A stretch of 64,000 nucleotides of DNA, taken from assembly GCF_023208195.1 (NCBI RefSeq), contig NZ_CP060034.1, positions 3,348,001 to 3,412,000 of the forward strand. Reading direction: 5' to 3'. The stretch is from Nocardioides sp. InS609-2. GTDB lineage: Bacteria; Actinomycetota; Actinomycetes; Propionibacteriales; Nocardioidaceae. The notes beneath the pieces were generated by a model. The model made no database searches. It saw only the letters and a list, made by a program, of their open reading frames with translations, and was not told the DNA's origin. Shown one piece after another: positions 19,116 through 27,559 of the stretch (position 1 is the first letter of the stretch; each line of letters opens with the position of its first letter). A program made the translations under genes and the position numbers.

Positions 19116-19904
19116 TCAGGCCGCCTGCTTCGCGGTCGCCTTGCCGGCCTCTTCCTCCGCGCCCGCAGGCAGGAGGGAGTACAGCTTGGCCGCGACGACA
19201 CGCGGGTTGGAACCGGACTGGATGGCGGCGACTCCCTCGATCACCAGCTCCATCCGGGCGACCTCGAGCTCGCTGAGGCGCTTGAGCCGGCTCGAGATGG
19301 GCAGCCAGATCACGTTGGCGGACATGACGCCCCACAGGGTCGCGATGAACGCGGCCGCGATGAGGTGGCCGAGTTCTTCGGGCTGGGCGAGGTTCTCGAG
19401 CACGTGAACCAGGCCCATGACGGTGCCGATGATGCCGATGGTGGGCGCGTAGGCGCCGGCGTCGCCGAAGAACTTCGCGGCCTGCTTGTCGGCAGCCCGC
19501 TTGGCGTAGACCGACGACTCCAGGATCTCGCGGACCTCCTCGGGGTCGGTGCCGTCGATGGCCATCGAGACGCCACGCACGAGGAACGGGTCGTCGATGT
19601 CGGCGATCATCTCCTCGAGTGCGAGCAGACCCTCACGGCGTGCCTTGTCGGCCAGCGCGACGACGGTCGGGACGACCGCGTGGGCCGGCTGGACCTTGCT
19701 GAGGAACGCGGTCTTGAGCGCGGCGAAGGAGCGCTTGGTGTCGGGGATCGTGCTGCCCGCCATGCAGATCAGCATCGTGGTGCCGAAGACGAGCAGCAGC
19801 GGCGGCAGTAGCAGCAGGCTCATCGGGTTGCCACCCTCGAGCACGTTGGCGGTGATGATGACGACGAAGGCCAGGCCGATGCCGATCAGGGATGCCGGGT
19901 CCAT
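19116..19904 (-). CDS. motA: Flagellar stator protein MotA
   Basis: 262 residues with four membrane helices, forming the proton channel with MotB. Typical features: the hydrophobic start MDPASLIGIGLAFVVIITANVLEGG, the charged cytoplasmic loop, and GIIGTVMGLVHVLENL with a later TLWGVMSANVIWLPISSRLK helix. The start overlaps the flbD stop as TGATG. Confidence 0.95.
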   Translation of the reverse strand: MDPASLIGIGLAFVVIITANVLEGGNPMSLLLLPPLLLVFGTTMLICMAGSTIPDTKRSFAALKTAFLSKVQPAHAVVPTVVALADKARREGLLALEEMIADIDDPFLVRGVSMAIDGTDPEEVREILESSVYAKRAADKQAAKFFGDAGAYAPTIGIIGTVMGLVHVLENLAQPEELGHLIAAAFIATLWGVMSANVIWLPISSRLKRLSELEVARMELVIEGVAAIQSGSNPRVVAAKLYSLLPAGAEEEAGKATAKQAA

Positions 19905-20221
19905 CAGAGCTCTCCAGCCTCGTCAACGGCCTGCGGCAGTACGGCGACCGCCGTGAGGTGCGGGGGACCCGACCCGGGCGCGGGCGCCGGTGCCAGTCGG
20001 CCGAGTACCAGTTGCGGGTTCTCGGCCACGACCGCGGAGAGCGCGATCGTCTCTGCCCGGTGCGCTCGGATGCGGTGCACGACCTCGGCGAGCGACTCGG
20101 AGACGACGTACTTCTTGCCGTCGATCATCGTGATGACCGTGTCCGGCGTGCAGTCTGCGCGCTCGATCAGGTCGGAGTTCAGGGCGAACTCGGAACCGGA
20201 GAGACGCGTGAGCGTAATCAT
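19904..20221 (-). CDS. flbD: Flagellar FlbD-family protein
   Basis: 105 residues. The first about 65 match the small FlbD family found upstream of motA (MITLTRLSGSEFALNSDLIER...DTVITMIDGKKYVVSES); the rest is a proline/alanine-rich tail. This is not the Caulobacter NtrC-type FlbD; the function of the small family is unknown. It is the first gene of the motAB-fliLMNOPQR-flhBA operon. Its leader has a sigma-28 type promoter and two CsrA-type hairpins, one holding the Shine-Dalgarno. Confidence 0.85.
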   Translation of the reverse strand: MITLTRLSGSEFALNSDLIERADCTPDTVITMIDGKKYVVSESLAEVVHRIRAHRAETIALSAVVAENPQLVLGRLAPAPAPGSGPPHLTAVAVLPQAVDEAGEL

Positions 20222-20227
20222 CGGGGT

Positions 20228-20269
20228 GCACCATCCTTGTGCTGTTCAAGGAACCGTCCGTGGTTCCTT
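20228..20269 (-). promoter_or_regulatory. flbD leader: two CsrA-type hairpins
   Basis: On the minus strand, AAGGAACC-ACGGAC-GGTTCCTT (20269-20248) has 8-bp arms and hexaloop ACGGAC. It is followed by GCAC-AAGGATG-GTGC (20242-20228), whose loop is the Shine-Dalgarno AAGGA of flbD. The second site reads ACAAGGATG, matching the core of the CsrA consensus ACARGGAUG at every position. The first hairpin begins about 5 nt after the predicted transcription start. The ANGGA-in-loop layout is what CsrA dimers bind; binding here is inferred. Confidence 0.7.
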
Positions 20270-20279
20270 CGCACGGCTT

Positions 20280-20306
20280 CCATCGGCAGGCCTGGCGGCG
20301 ACTTGA
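20280..20306 (-). promoter_or_regulatory. Sigma-28 type promoter of the flbD operon
   Basis: Minus strand TCAA (20306-20303), exactly 15 nt, then GCCGATGG (20287-20280). This matches the FliA/WhiG consensus TAAA-N15-GCCGATAA closely and is nearly identical to the flgB and fliC promoters. Predicted start near 20273, giving a leader of about 52 nt. Confidence 0.75.
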
Positions 20307-20366
20307 GGGGAATGGCCGGGTTCTGGTTCTACTCCGGCGTGGCAACCCCCGCCGCCGTCGTACCGG

Positions 20367-20429
20367 GGTAGTCCAGTCACCTTCTGTCGTCCCGCCGCCG
20401 ACCTGACGACAAGTTGCGACTGGACTACC
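20367..20429. repeat. Inverted repeat, GGTAGTCC family, copy 3
   Basis: 12-bp arms GGTAGTCCAGTC (20367-20378) and GACTGGACTACC (20418-20429), symmetric 7-nt internal loops (accttct / aagttgc), and inner stem GTCGTC (20386-20391) with GACGAC (20405-20410). Copy 2 has a G-U where this copy has T-A at the fifth inner pair, so the pairing is kept although the base differs. It lies between the terminator of flgE and the promoter of flbD. Confidence 0.85.
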
Positions 20430-20441
20430 GGGGGAACGACA

Positions 20442-20481
20442 GCAGGCGCGGCCGACGCCCGGAGGAGTCGACCGCGCCTGC
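20442..20481 (-). terminator. Hairpin terminator after flgE
   Basis: Arms GCAGGCGCGG (20442-20451) and CCGCGCCTGC (20472-20481) pair perfectly. After a one-base mismatch, CGAC/GTCG extends the stem around a 10-nt loop. It starts 10 nt after the flgE stop on the minus strand. No strong U-run follows, as is common in high-GC actinobacteria. It likely ends the flgB-to-flgE transcript. Confidence 0.7.
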
Positions 20482-20491
20482 GGTGGGTGGA

Positions 20492-21346
20492 TCAGCGCTT
20501 GATGTTGACGAGCTCCTCGAGCACCTGGTCCGAGGTGGTGATGACGCGGCTGGACGCCTGGAACCCGCGCTGGGCGAGGATCAGGTTCGTGAACTCGGCC
20601 GCGAGGTCGACGTTCGACATCTCGACGGCACCGGCCTGCAGCTCGCCGCGGCTGCCCTGACCCGAGATGCCGAACTCGGGGGCTCCGGAGTTGGCGGACG
20701 CGCGGAAGCTCGTGTCGCCGACCTTCTCGAGGCCCATCGGGTTGTTGAAGTCGGCGACGGCGACCTGCATGATGTCGCGCTGCACGCCGTCGGAGAACAC
20801 GCCGCGGACGATCCCCGTGCTGCCGATCGTGTACGACTTCAGCTCGACGCCCGCAGGCACGGGCGGGGTGAGGCCGGCCGCGTCGAGCGTGACGTCGGTC
20901 AGGGCGCCGGTGGGCGCGCCGGAGGCGTCGAGGGCGTAGCCCTGCACACGACTGCCGTTCGGCGCCACCAGGAAGTTGTCCCGGTCGAAGTTGAAGGCGC
21001 CGGCGCGGGTGTAGACCTGCTCGTTGCCAGACTTGACGACGAAGAAGCCGTCGCCGTTGATCATCAGATCGGTGCCGCGGCCGGTCATCTGAGCCGAGCC
21101 CTGGTTGAAGTTGGTGTTGGTCGAGGCCAGCTGGACGCCGAGACCGATCTGGATCGGGTTGGTGCCGCCAGCCTCGGCGGTCGGGCCCGTGGCGCCGGTG
21201 AGCATCTGGCTCAGGGTGTCCTTGAAGACGGTGTTGCTGGCCTTGTAGCCAGTGGTGTTGGCGTTGGCGATGTTGTTGCCCGTGACGTCGAGCATGGTCT
21301 GGTTGACACGCAGGCCGCTGATGCCGGCGAAGAGAGAGCGAAGCAT
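20492..21346 (-). CDS. flgE: Flagellar hook protein FlgE (FlgE/F/G family)
   Basis: 284 residues. N-terminal rod/hook motif [35 protein letters not shown] and C-terminal FLG_bbr motif NVDLAAEFTNLILAQRGFQASSRVITTSDQVLEELVNIKR are intact. The protein is short for a hook subunit and close to FlgG in length, but it directly follows the hook cap gene flgD and is the only FlgE/F/G-type gene in the window. It may form the hook alone or also serve as distal rod. AAAGGA lies ahead of the ATG. Confidence 0.9.
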   Translation of the reverse strand: MLRSLFAGISGLRVNQTMLDVTGNNIANANTTGYKASNTVFKDTLSQMLTGATGPTAEAGGTNPIQIGLGVQLASTNTNFNQGSAQMTGRGTDLMINGDGFFVVKSGNEQVYTRAGAFNFDRDNFLVAPNGSRVQGYALDASGAPTGALTDVTLDAAGLTPPVPAGVELKSYTIGSTGIVRGVFSDGVQRDIMQVAVADFNNPMGLEKVGDTSFRASANSGAPEFGISGQGSRGELQAGAVEMSNVDLAAEFTNLILAQRGFQASSRVITTSDQVLEELVNIKR

Positions 21347-21367
21347 GGTGGGTCCTTTCTTGTCCGC

Positions 21368-21841
21368 TCAGGCGGAGGTGGTGGAAGAGGGAGTGGTGGG
21401 AGCAGAAGCAGGAGCAGGGGTGGCGGTGGCGACGGACTGGACGGCGCCGAGCAGCACCTGTTTGCCGGCGACGTCGAGGACGGGCCCATCCGCACCGAAC
21501 GTGACGCCGGAGACGAGCCCGGCCACGGTGGCGCCCGCCTCGTCGAGGTAGGTGACCTGACGGCCCACGAGACCGGTGGCCCCGAAAGCCACCTGGGCCG
21601 ACACGAGCTGGGCCGTCTTGTCGGCGACTTCCTGCATCTTCTCCAGGGCGGTGAACTGCGCCGACTGCGCCAGGAACTGGCTGGAGTCTGTCGGGTTCAT
21701 CGGGTCCTGGTACTTCATCTGGGCGACCAGGAGCTGCAGGAACATCTCCTTGTCACCGCCTGCGGCGTTGGCGGTCCCGACTGGCTCGTTGGGACCGAAC
21801 ATGCCGGTCGTGGTGGGTGCTTCCACGGCGGGTACTGACAC
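21368..21841 (-). CDS. flgD: Flagellar hook cap protein FlgD
   Basis: 157 residues. FlgD caps the growing hook and promotes FlgE polymerisation. The N-terminal conserved part FLQLLVAQMKYQDPMNPTDSSQFLAQSAQFTALEKM is clear; a small Ig-like part (LVGRQVTYLDEAG...VSGVTF) follows and the C-terminus is Ala/Pro/Ser-rich. Lies between fliK and flgE. Confidence 0.94.
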   Translation of the reverse strand: MSVPAVEAPTTTGMFGPNEPVGTANAAGGDKEMFLQLLVAQMKYQDPMNPTDSSQFLAQSAQFTALEKMQEVADKTAQLVSAQVAFGATGLVGRQVTYLDEAGATVAGLVSGVTFGADGPVLDVAGKQVLLGAVQSVATATPAPASAPTTPSSTTSA

Positions 21842-21850
21842 GGTGGTTCC

Positions 21851-23074
21851 TCACACGGTCACGTCGACACCCGCAGAGCGGATGGCGCGGACCTGGTCGG
21901 GCGGACCGGGCTCGGTGCCCCGTGCTCCGCTGTTCGAGCCATCCGTGGCGTGGTGGCCGTTGCGCGTCCGTGCGTCTTGGCCGTGGGTGTCGCGCCCCTG
22001 CTGGTGCGCGTCGTACCCGCTGCGGTCCAGGTCGGAGCGGTTGCTCCGCTGGTCGGCAGTGTTCAAGGTGGCGCCTCCGGCGCCGGTGTCGCGTACGGCG
22101 ACGATTGCGTCCGCGCCCGCGCTGCCCAGCAGGCGGCGGAGCTCGGGGAGGCTGTCGGCCATGATCCGGCCGGCCTCGTTCGCTGCGTGGATGCTGATCT
22201 TCATCTCCCCGCCGCGGACGACGAGGGTCACGCGCACGTCGCCGAGGGTCTCGGGGTGGAGGTTCAGCGTGATCCGGTGGATGCCTTCGCCGGCGGAGCT
22301 GGCCCGCACCGCGAGCCGGCCGATCTCGGGGAACACCTGGGCGGTGACCTGGTCGGGGATGTGGCTCGGTCCGGCGTGCACCGGCGCTGCCGGGGCGGCC
22401 GCAGCGATGGGGGCGGTGGGAGGCACCTGGGTGCCGGCAGTCGGTACGACGGGCTGCGGGACCGCGGGCGTCGTACCTGCCAGCGGGTCGATGCCCGGCG
22501 CGGCCGCGGCGGTGTCGGTGGTCGCGGCAACGGCAGGAATGGGCGCGGCCGGCGCGACGAGCCCGTTCGTGGCGAGCTTGGGCGGCACCTCGGTGGAGAG
22601 CGCGGGCGCGGCCGACCCACCCGGCAGACCCGGCGCACGCGGACCCTTGATGACGACACCGGTGGTGCAGCCGTAGGTGCGCGGGACCTCGCCCTCGTCG
22701 TCGACGGGGCGCGAGCCCGGTCCGACGGGCCCGGTCCGCTCGATGGGTCCGGTCCGCTCGATGGGTCCGGGCGTCGGTAGGGGCGGGACCGGGTTCTTCG
22801 TGTCCACGATGCCCGGCAGGGCCGGCGCGGCCGGAGCCGGCGTCGCCACCGGTGCGCCGGAAGCGACCAGGAGCGCGGGATCGACGAAAGCCGGGTCGAG
22901 AGGTGTCGCAGCGTCGAGAGCCGGGTCGGTGGCCGGGGCGTCCTCGCCGAGGAGACCGGCCATCAGGCTCGCGAACTCGCCGGACTCCTCGCCGGGGTCA
23001 CCGGTCGTGGCAGTGGCGCCGGCGGAAGTCACCGGTACGGCGACGGGGACGGCAGGCAGGGAGATCCCGCTCAT
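21851..23074 (-). CDS. fliK: Flagellar hook-length control protein FliK
   Basis: 407 residues. A long Pro/Ala-rich N-terminal and middle region (residues about 20-260) acts as ruler in this family. The C-terminal Flg_hook domain has IHRITLNLHPETLGDVRVTLVVRGGEMKISIHAANEAGRIMADSLPELRRLL. FliK is exported, measures the hook and triggers the FlhB switch. The ATG at 23074 overlaps the stop of the upstream hydrolase gene (ATGA). A tandem GPIERT repeat lies near residue 100. Confidence 0.93.
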   Translation of the reverse strand: MSGISLPAVPVAVPVTSAGATATTGDPGEESGEFASLMAGLLGEDAPATDPALDAATPLDPAFVDPALLVASGAPVATPAPAAPALPGIVDTKNPVPPLPTPGPIERTGPIERTGPVGPGSRPVDDEGEVPRTYGCTTGVVIKGPRAPGLPGGSAAPALSTEVPPKLATNGLVAPAAPIPAVAATTDTAAAAPGIDPLAGTTPAVPQPVVPTAGTQVPPTAPIAAAAPAAPVHAGPSHIPDQVTAQVFPEIGRLAVRASSAGEGIHRITLNLHPETLGDVRVTLVVRGGEMKISIHAANEAGRIMADSLPELRRLLGSAGADAIVAVRDTGAGGATLNTADQRSNRSDLDRSGYDAHQQGRDTHGQDARTRNGHHATDGSNSGARGTEPGPPDQVRAIRSAGVDVTV

Positions 23075-24051
23075 GTGGTGGCCTCCAGGGTCGTCATGAT
23101 CGACCGGACGTAGTTCTGTGTCTCGGCGTACGGCGGGATGCCGTTGTACTTCAGGACGGCACCCGGCCCGGCGTTGTAGGCGGCCAGACCGAGCTCGGTG
23201 CTGCCGAAGCGCGTCATCAGGTCCTTGAGCAGGCGCGCGGCGCCGTCGATGGCCTGGGTCGGGTTGAACGGGTCGGTCACGCCGAGCCCCTTCGCGGTGC
23301 CCGGCATCAGCTGCATGATCCCCTGGGCGCCGGCGCCGCTGACGGCCTTGGCGTCGAAGCCCGACTCCTGGCGGGCGACGGCCGAGAGCAGCATCGGGTT
23401 GACGCCGTAGGTGCGGCCGGCGGTGTTGAACGCGTCGGCGTACGGCACGAAGGACGGCACCGCTCCGCCGGGGGTGGGCGCGGCGGTCGGGCTGAAGGAC
23501 GCGCTGGTGACGGCCGCGGTGTCGGGAAGGATCCGGCGGATGACGTCGGGCGTGGAGGGTACGTCGACGATGCGGACGTTCAGACCGGTGCGCGGGGCCT
23601 CGATCATCTTGCCGTCGCCCATGTAGATCGCGATGTGGTCGACGCCGTTGTTGCGGCTGGAGTTGTCCCACGCGATCAGGTCGCCGGGGCGTGCCTCGGC
23701 CATGCTCGCGACGGGCTGACCCGAGCGGGCCTGGTCGGCGGAGAGGCGCGGCAGGTCGTAGCCGAACTTCTCGTAGACCATCTGCACGAGGCCGGAGCAG
23801 TCCATGCCGGTCGGGCTGGTGCCGCCCCAGACGTACGGGACGCCGAGGTACTGCTTGGCCTCGTCGACGACGGCGAGACCGTCAGCGGTGGCGCCGGCGC
23901 CGACGGATGGCATGCCGCTCGCCGCGGTCAGCGAGTTGGCGCTGAGGGCGTTCGCGAAGGCCGCGCTGGAGACGGGGTTGCTCGCCGGGGCGAGCATGTC
24001 GAGCTGGGCCTGGATCGCGGAGATCCGGGAGGTGACGTCGCCGATGGTCAT
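23071..24051 (-). CDS. NlpC/P60 - lytic transglycosylase fusion, flagellar
   Basis: 326 residues with two peptidoglycan-cutting domains. An NlpC/P60 endopeptidase (about 60-170) has AKQYLGVPYVWGGTSPTGMDCSGLVQMVYEKFG with the catalytic Cys, and a His in VDHIAIYMGDG. A C-terminal SLT lytic transglycosylase (about 215-320) has LLSAVARQESGFDAKAVSGAGAQGIMQLMPGTAKGLGV with the catalytic Glu, and AYNAGPGAV. No signal peptide is visible, so export through the flagellar apparatus is plausible. Sitting between fliJ and fliK, it likely opens the wall for rod passage, the job FlgJ does in enterics. Confidence 0.9.
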   Translation of the reverse strand: MTIGDVTSRISAIQAQLDMLAPASNPVSSAAFANALSANSLTAASGMPSVGAGATADGLAVVDEAKQYLGVPYVWGGTSPTGMDCSGLVQMVYEKFGYDLPRLSADQARSGQPVASMAEARPGDLIAWDNSSRNNGVDHIAIYMGDGKMIEAPRTGLNVRIVDVPSTPDVIRRILPDTAAVTSASFSPTAAPTPGGAVPSFVPYADAFNTAGRTYGVNPMLLSAVARQESGFDAKAVSGAGAQGIMQLMPGTAKGLGVTDPFNPTQAIDGAARLLKDLMTRFGSTELGLAAYNAGPGAVLKYNGIPPYAETQNYVRSIMTTLEATT

Positions 24052-24503
24052 GCGTCCACCGCCTCGTCCATGCCCTGCCGGCGACGCAGCCAGCCTTGGG
24101 TGGCGATGTCGTCGAGATGGGTGGCCTCGGTGCGGGCGCGCTCGGCGCGACGCTCCTCGGCGCGGCGCTCGAGCAGCATCGAGACGGCTTCGAGGCGCGA
24201 CCGGTCGGCGCGCCAGTGCGCGGTGGCGGCGGCCATGACCGACGCGGAGACGCGGAGGTCCTCGCGGCGGCCGATGAGCGCCTCGCCCATGGCGAGAGCG
24301 TGCGTGCGGTCGGCGAGATAGGTCACCGAGCTGCCGGACACGAAGCCGGGCTGGGCGGCGAGCTGGGTCTCGAGGGTGCGTACGCCGGTCTCGACGGTCG
24401 CGTGGTCCGAGATGGCGGTGGTCAGACCGTGACGGCTGTCGCGCTCGCGCACCTCGCGCACTCGCGCCACGGCGTGCAGGCCGGCGTCGTACTTCGCGGT
24501 CAT
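24048..24503 (-). CDS. fliJ: Flagellar export protein FliJ
   Basis: 151 residues, charged and almost entirely helical, as expected of the FliJ coiled coil that sits in the FliI ATPase ring. The heptad-like stretch RSRLEAVSMLLERRAEERRAERARTEATHLDDIA is typical. Sequence conservation in FliJ is low, so the call rests on size, coiled coil and position after fliI. ATGA overlaps on both sides. Confidence 0.85.
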   Translation of the reverse strand: MTAKYDAGLHAVARVREVRERDSRHGLTTAISDHATVETGVRTLETQLAAQPGFVSGSSVTYLADRTHALAMGEALIGRREDLRVSASVMAAATAHWRADRSRLEAVSMLLERRAEERRAERARTEATHLDDIATQGWLRRRQGMDEAVDA

Positions 24504-25822
24504 CGGGCCACCCCGGCACCGGTGCCCACCACGTCGCGCAGCTGCGCCCACGTGGTGTCGAGCGGGCTGGCGTCGTCCATGTCCTGGCGCAGGAAGGCGT
24601 CCATCGCCGGCATCGCCGAGATGGCGGCGTCGGCGTCGACGTCGGCACCGTTGACGTAGGCGCCGATCTCGACGAGCTCGCGTACGTCGCGGTGTGCGGC
24701 CATCAGGCGGCGCATGCGGGTCGCGTCGGCACGCTGGTCGACCGTGGTGACGGCGGAGGTGACGCGGCTGATCGACTCGAGCACGTCGATGGCCGGGAAG
24801 TGGCCCGACGTGGCGAGCCGGCGGGACAGCACGATGTGGCCGTCGAGGATCGAGCGTGCGGTGTCACCGACCGGGTCCTGGAGGTCGTCGCCCTCGATGA
24901 GGACGGTGTAGAGACCGGTGATGCTGCCGTCCGGCGAGGTGCCGGCGCGCTCGAGGAGCTGGGGGAGCAGGGCGAAGACGCTGGGCGGGTAGCCGCGGGT
25001 GGCGGGCGGCTCGCCGGCAGAGAGGCCGATCTCGCGCTGTGCCATGGCGACGCGGGTGAGGCTGTCCATCATCAACATGACGTGGCGGCCGCTGTCGCGG
25101 AACCACTCGGCGATGCGGGTCGCGACGAACGCCGCGCGCAGTCGCTCGACGGGCGGGGCGTCGGAGGTGGCGACGACGACGACGGAGCGGGCCAGGCCTT
25201 CGGGACCCAGGTCGTTCTCGATGAACTCGCGCACCTCGCGGCCACGCTCGCCGACCAGAGCGATGACCGAGACGTCGGCGTCGGTGCCGCGGGCGACCAT
25301 GGAGAGGAGGCTGGACTTGCCGACGCCCGAGCCGGCCATGATGCCGAGGCGCTGGCCGCGGCCGAGCGGGGTGAGGGCGTCGACTGCGCGCACGCCGGTG
25401 CCGATCTGGTGGTTGATGCGGGGACGCTGCAGGGCCTGCGGCGGGGTCAGGTTGACGCCGACCTTGTCGAGGCCGGCGAGCGAGGGGCCGCCGTCGACCG
25501 GCCGGCCGATGCCGTCGACCACGCGGCCGAGCAGCTGCTCGCCGACGTGGATCTCCAGCGGTCCGCCGGTGTGCCGCACCGACACACCGGCGGTGAGGCC
25601 GTTGGTCGAGCCGAGCGGCAGGCAGGTGAGCCCGGCCGGTCCGCTCGCGGCGACCTCGGCCAGCACGGGGCTGCGCTCGCCGATCGAGACCACGTCACCG
25701 ATCGCGGCGGACAGCCCGCTGACCTGGACCTGGAGGCCCAGCACGCGCGTCACCCGCCCGAGTGCCATCGGCTGGGCGGCGTCCAGCGCGGTGCGCCGGA
25801 CCGTCTCGGTCAGGACGCTCAT
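24500..25822 (-). CDS. fliI: Flagellum-specific ATPase FliI
   Basis: 440 residues, homologous to F1 beta. FliI powers unfolding and entry of export substrates. Walker A is GSGVGKSS in LGIMAGSGVGKSSLLSMVARG; ALVGERGREVREF, DSLTRVAMAQREIGLSAGEPPATRGYPPSVFALLPQLLERAG and GSITGLYTVLIEGDD are diagnostic. ATGA overlaps with fliH upstream and fliJ downstream. Confidence 0.97.
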   Translation of the reverse strand: MSVLTETVRRTALDAAQPMALGRVTRVLGLQVQVSGLSAAIGDVVSIGERSPVLAEVAASGPAGLTCLPLGSTNGLTAGVSVRHTGGPLEIHVGEQLLGRVVDGIGRPVDGGPSLAGLDKVGVNLTPPQALQRPRINHQIGTGVRAVDALTPLGRGQRLGIMAGSGVGKSSLLSMVARGTDADVSVIALVGERGREVREFIENDLGPEGLARSVVVVATSDAPPVERLRAAFVATRIAEWFRDSGRHVMLMMDSLTRVAMAQREIGLSAGEPPATRGYPPSVFALLPQLLERAGTSPDGSITGLYTVLIEGDDLQDPVGDTARSILDGHIVLSRRLATSGHFPAIDVLESISRVTSAVTTVDQRADATRMRRLMAAHRDVRELVEIGAYVNGADVDADAAISAMPAMDAFLRQDMDDASPLDTTWAQLRDVVGTGAGVAR

Positions 25823-26544
25823 CGAAGGCTCTCCCTGACCCGGGACAGCGCGGCAGACACGCGCAGGTCGATGATGCGGGAGTCGGTCTCGACGAGGGCA
25901 TCGCCGTGGTCCATCGTGGGGTCGACGACGACGGTGAGCCCCTGGCTGGTCAGCCCGGAGAGGTCGGCGTGCGAGCCGGCGCGCGGGTTGAGCCGCACCG
26001 TGACACCCGGCTGCTGCGGGGTCGCGGCCAGCACGCGGCGTACGACGTCGTCATCGGTCTCGCGCTCCTGGGCCGAACCCACGAGGGTCCGGGTGAGCTC
26101 GAAGGCGAGGTCGGTGGCGCGCTCGTCGATGTCACGACGGCTGGTGTCGATCGCGGCCACCAGCTGGGCGGCCGCGTTCTCCAGCGCCTCGATGGCCGCG
26201 CGGTGCTCGGCCTCGTGACGCTGGCGGTCGGCGTCCGCCTCGTCCCGGTGCCGCCGCGTGGCGACGTACGCCGCGGCCTCGGCGTCGCGACGCCCCTCGG
26301 TCCAGCCGATGGCGTAGCCCTGCGAACGGGCGGCCGACCGGGTGGTCTCGGCGAGAGCGGCGAGCGCGTGCTCGGTGACGCCGTCGGCGAGCACGCCGGA
26401 GTCGCCGTACCTGGTCCATTGGCCGCTGCGCAGCTCGGGCAGGCTGGTGACGGTCGCGGTGCCGGTGCTGTGCACGGTCGCGACGGCGGGTGAGATAGGG
26501 GAGGTGCGGAAGTCGGCCGCCGCCACCTTCAGGGCCTCAGACAA
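25819..26544 (-). CDS. fliH: Flagellar assembly protein FliH
   Basis: 241 residues. FliH is the stator-like regulator of FliI. The central helical region is rich in charged residues and alanine (RRHRDEADADRQRHEAEHRAAIEALENAAAQLVAAI) and the C-terminal domain resembles V-ATPase E (LVGSAQERETDDDVVRRVLAATPQQPGVTVRLNP). No ATG fits. A TTG at 26544 with AGGAGG about 7 nt upstream gives a start at LSEALKVAAADF and overlaps the fliG stop by 8 nt. Confidence 0.88.
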   Translation of the reverse strand: MSEALKVAAADFRTSPISPAVATVHSTGTATVTSLPELRSGQWTRYGDSGVLADGVTEHALAALAETTRSAARSQGYAIGWTEGRRDAEAAAYVATRRHRDEADADRQRHEAEHRAAIEALENAAAQLVAAIDTSRRDIDERATDLAFELTRTLVGSAQERETDDDVVRRVLAATPQQPGVTVRLNPRAGSHADLSGLTSQGLTVVVDPTMDHGDALVETDSRIIDLRVSAALSRVRESLR

Positions 26545-27559
26545 CGTATTCCTCCTCGTTCGAGCGGCGGACCGAGATCTCGCCCTTCTCCTCGAGCTGG
26601 CGCATGGTGCGGATGACCGCCTGCTGCGCCTCCTCGACCTGGACCAGCCGGACCGGACCGAGCAGCTCGATCTCCTCGACGATGCCCTCGGCAGCGCGCT
26701 GCGAGAGGTTCGAGGTGATCTTGGCCTTGACCTCGTCGGGCACGCCCTTGAGAGCAAGCGCCAGGGTGGCGGTGTCGACGCCGCGCAGAATCTGCTGCAC
26801 GGAGCGGTCCTCGAGCATGACGATGTCCTCGAACATGAACATCCGGCTGCGCACCTCGTCGGCGAGCACCTGGTCGAGGCCCTCGAGGCCGTCGATGATC
26901 TGGCGCTCGGTGGCCCGGTCGGAGCGGTTGATGATGTTGACGAGCGGGTCGAGACCGCCCACGCGGGACATCTCGGTCGGCTGGAGCATCGACGAGAGCT
27001 TGCGCTCGAGCGTCGCCTCGACGGTGCGGATGATCTCGGGTGAGGTGCGGTCCATCACGGCGATCCGGTGGGCGACCTGCGCCTGCTGCTCCGGCGGCAG
27101 GCCGGAGAGCAGGAGCGACGCCTTCTCGGCGGTCATGTGGGCCAGCACCATCGCGATCACCTGCGGGTGCTCGTCGGCGATGAAGGAGCGCAGCTGGGCC
27201 GGGTCGGCGCGGTGCAGGAACTGGAACGGCATCTGCACGACGGCAGCGTTGAGGCGCTCGATGATCTCACCCGCCCGCTCGGGACCGAGCGACTGCTCGA
27301 GGATCTGCTGGGCGAACGCGAGGCCGCCCTGCTGGATGTGCGCTTGGGCGGTGAGCAGATCGCGGAACTCTTCGAGGATCAGCCCGCTCTCGTTGCCGGT
27401 CACGTTGTCGAGGCGCGCGATCTCGGCCGACAGGGCCTCGACCTCGGTCTCCGACATGTGTGCCATCACGGAGGCGGCTCGGTCGCGACCGAGCTGGATG
27501 AGCACGATCGCGGCCTTGCGGGCTCCCGCGTTGGCGACGACTGGGGTGGAGGTGGCCAT
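26537..27559 (-). CDS. fliG: Flagellar motor switch protein FliG
   Basis: 340 residues, full length. FliG is the rotor face that interacts with MotA. FIADEHPQVIAMVLAHM (the EHPQ motif of the middle domain) and RSRMFMFEDIVMLEDRSVQQILRGVD (the charged torque helix region) are intact. Overlaps the fliF stop as TGATG. Confidence 0.96.
   Translation of the reverse strand: MATSTPVVANAGARKAAIVLIQLGRDRAASVMAHMSETEVEALSAEIARLDNVTGNESGLILEEFRDLLTAQAHIQQGGLAFAQQILEQSLGPERAGEIIERLNAAVVQMPFQFLHRADPAQLRSFIADEHPQVIAMVLAHMTAEKASLLLSGLPPEQQAQVAHRIAVMDRTSPEIIRTVEATLERKLSSMLQPTEMSRVGGLDPLVNIINRSDRATERQIIDGLEGLDQVLADEVRSRMFMFEDIVMLEDRSVQQILRGVDTATLALALKGVPDEVKAKITSNLSQRAAEGIVEEIELLGPVRLVQVEEAQQAVIRTMRQLEEKGEISVRRSNEEEYVV

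Noticed and set aside
19904..20221. Calling flbD an NtrC-type flagellar regulator
   Set aside because: The protein is 105 residues and lacks receiver, AAA+ and DNA-binding domains; it belongs to the small FlbD family of unknown function.
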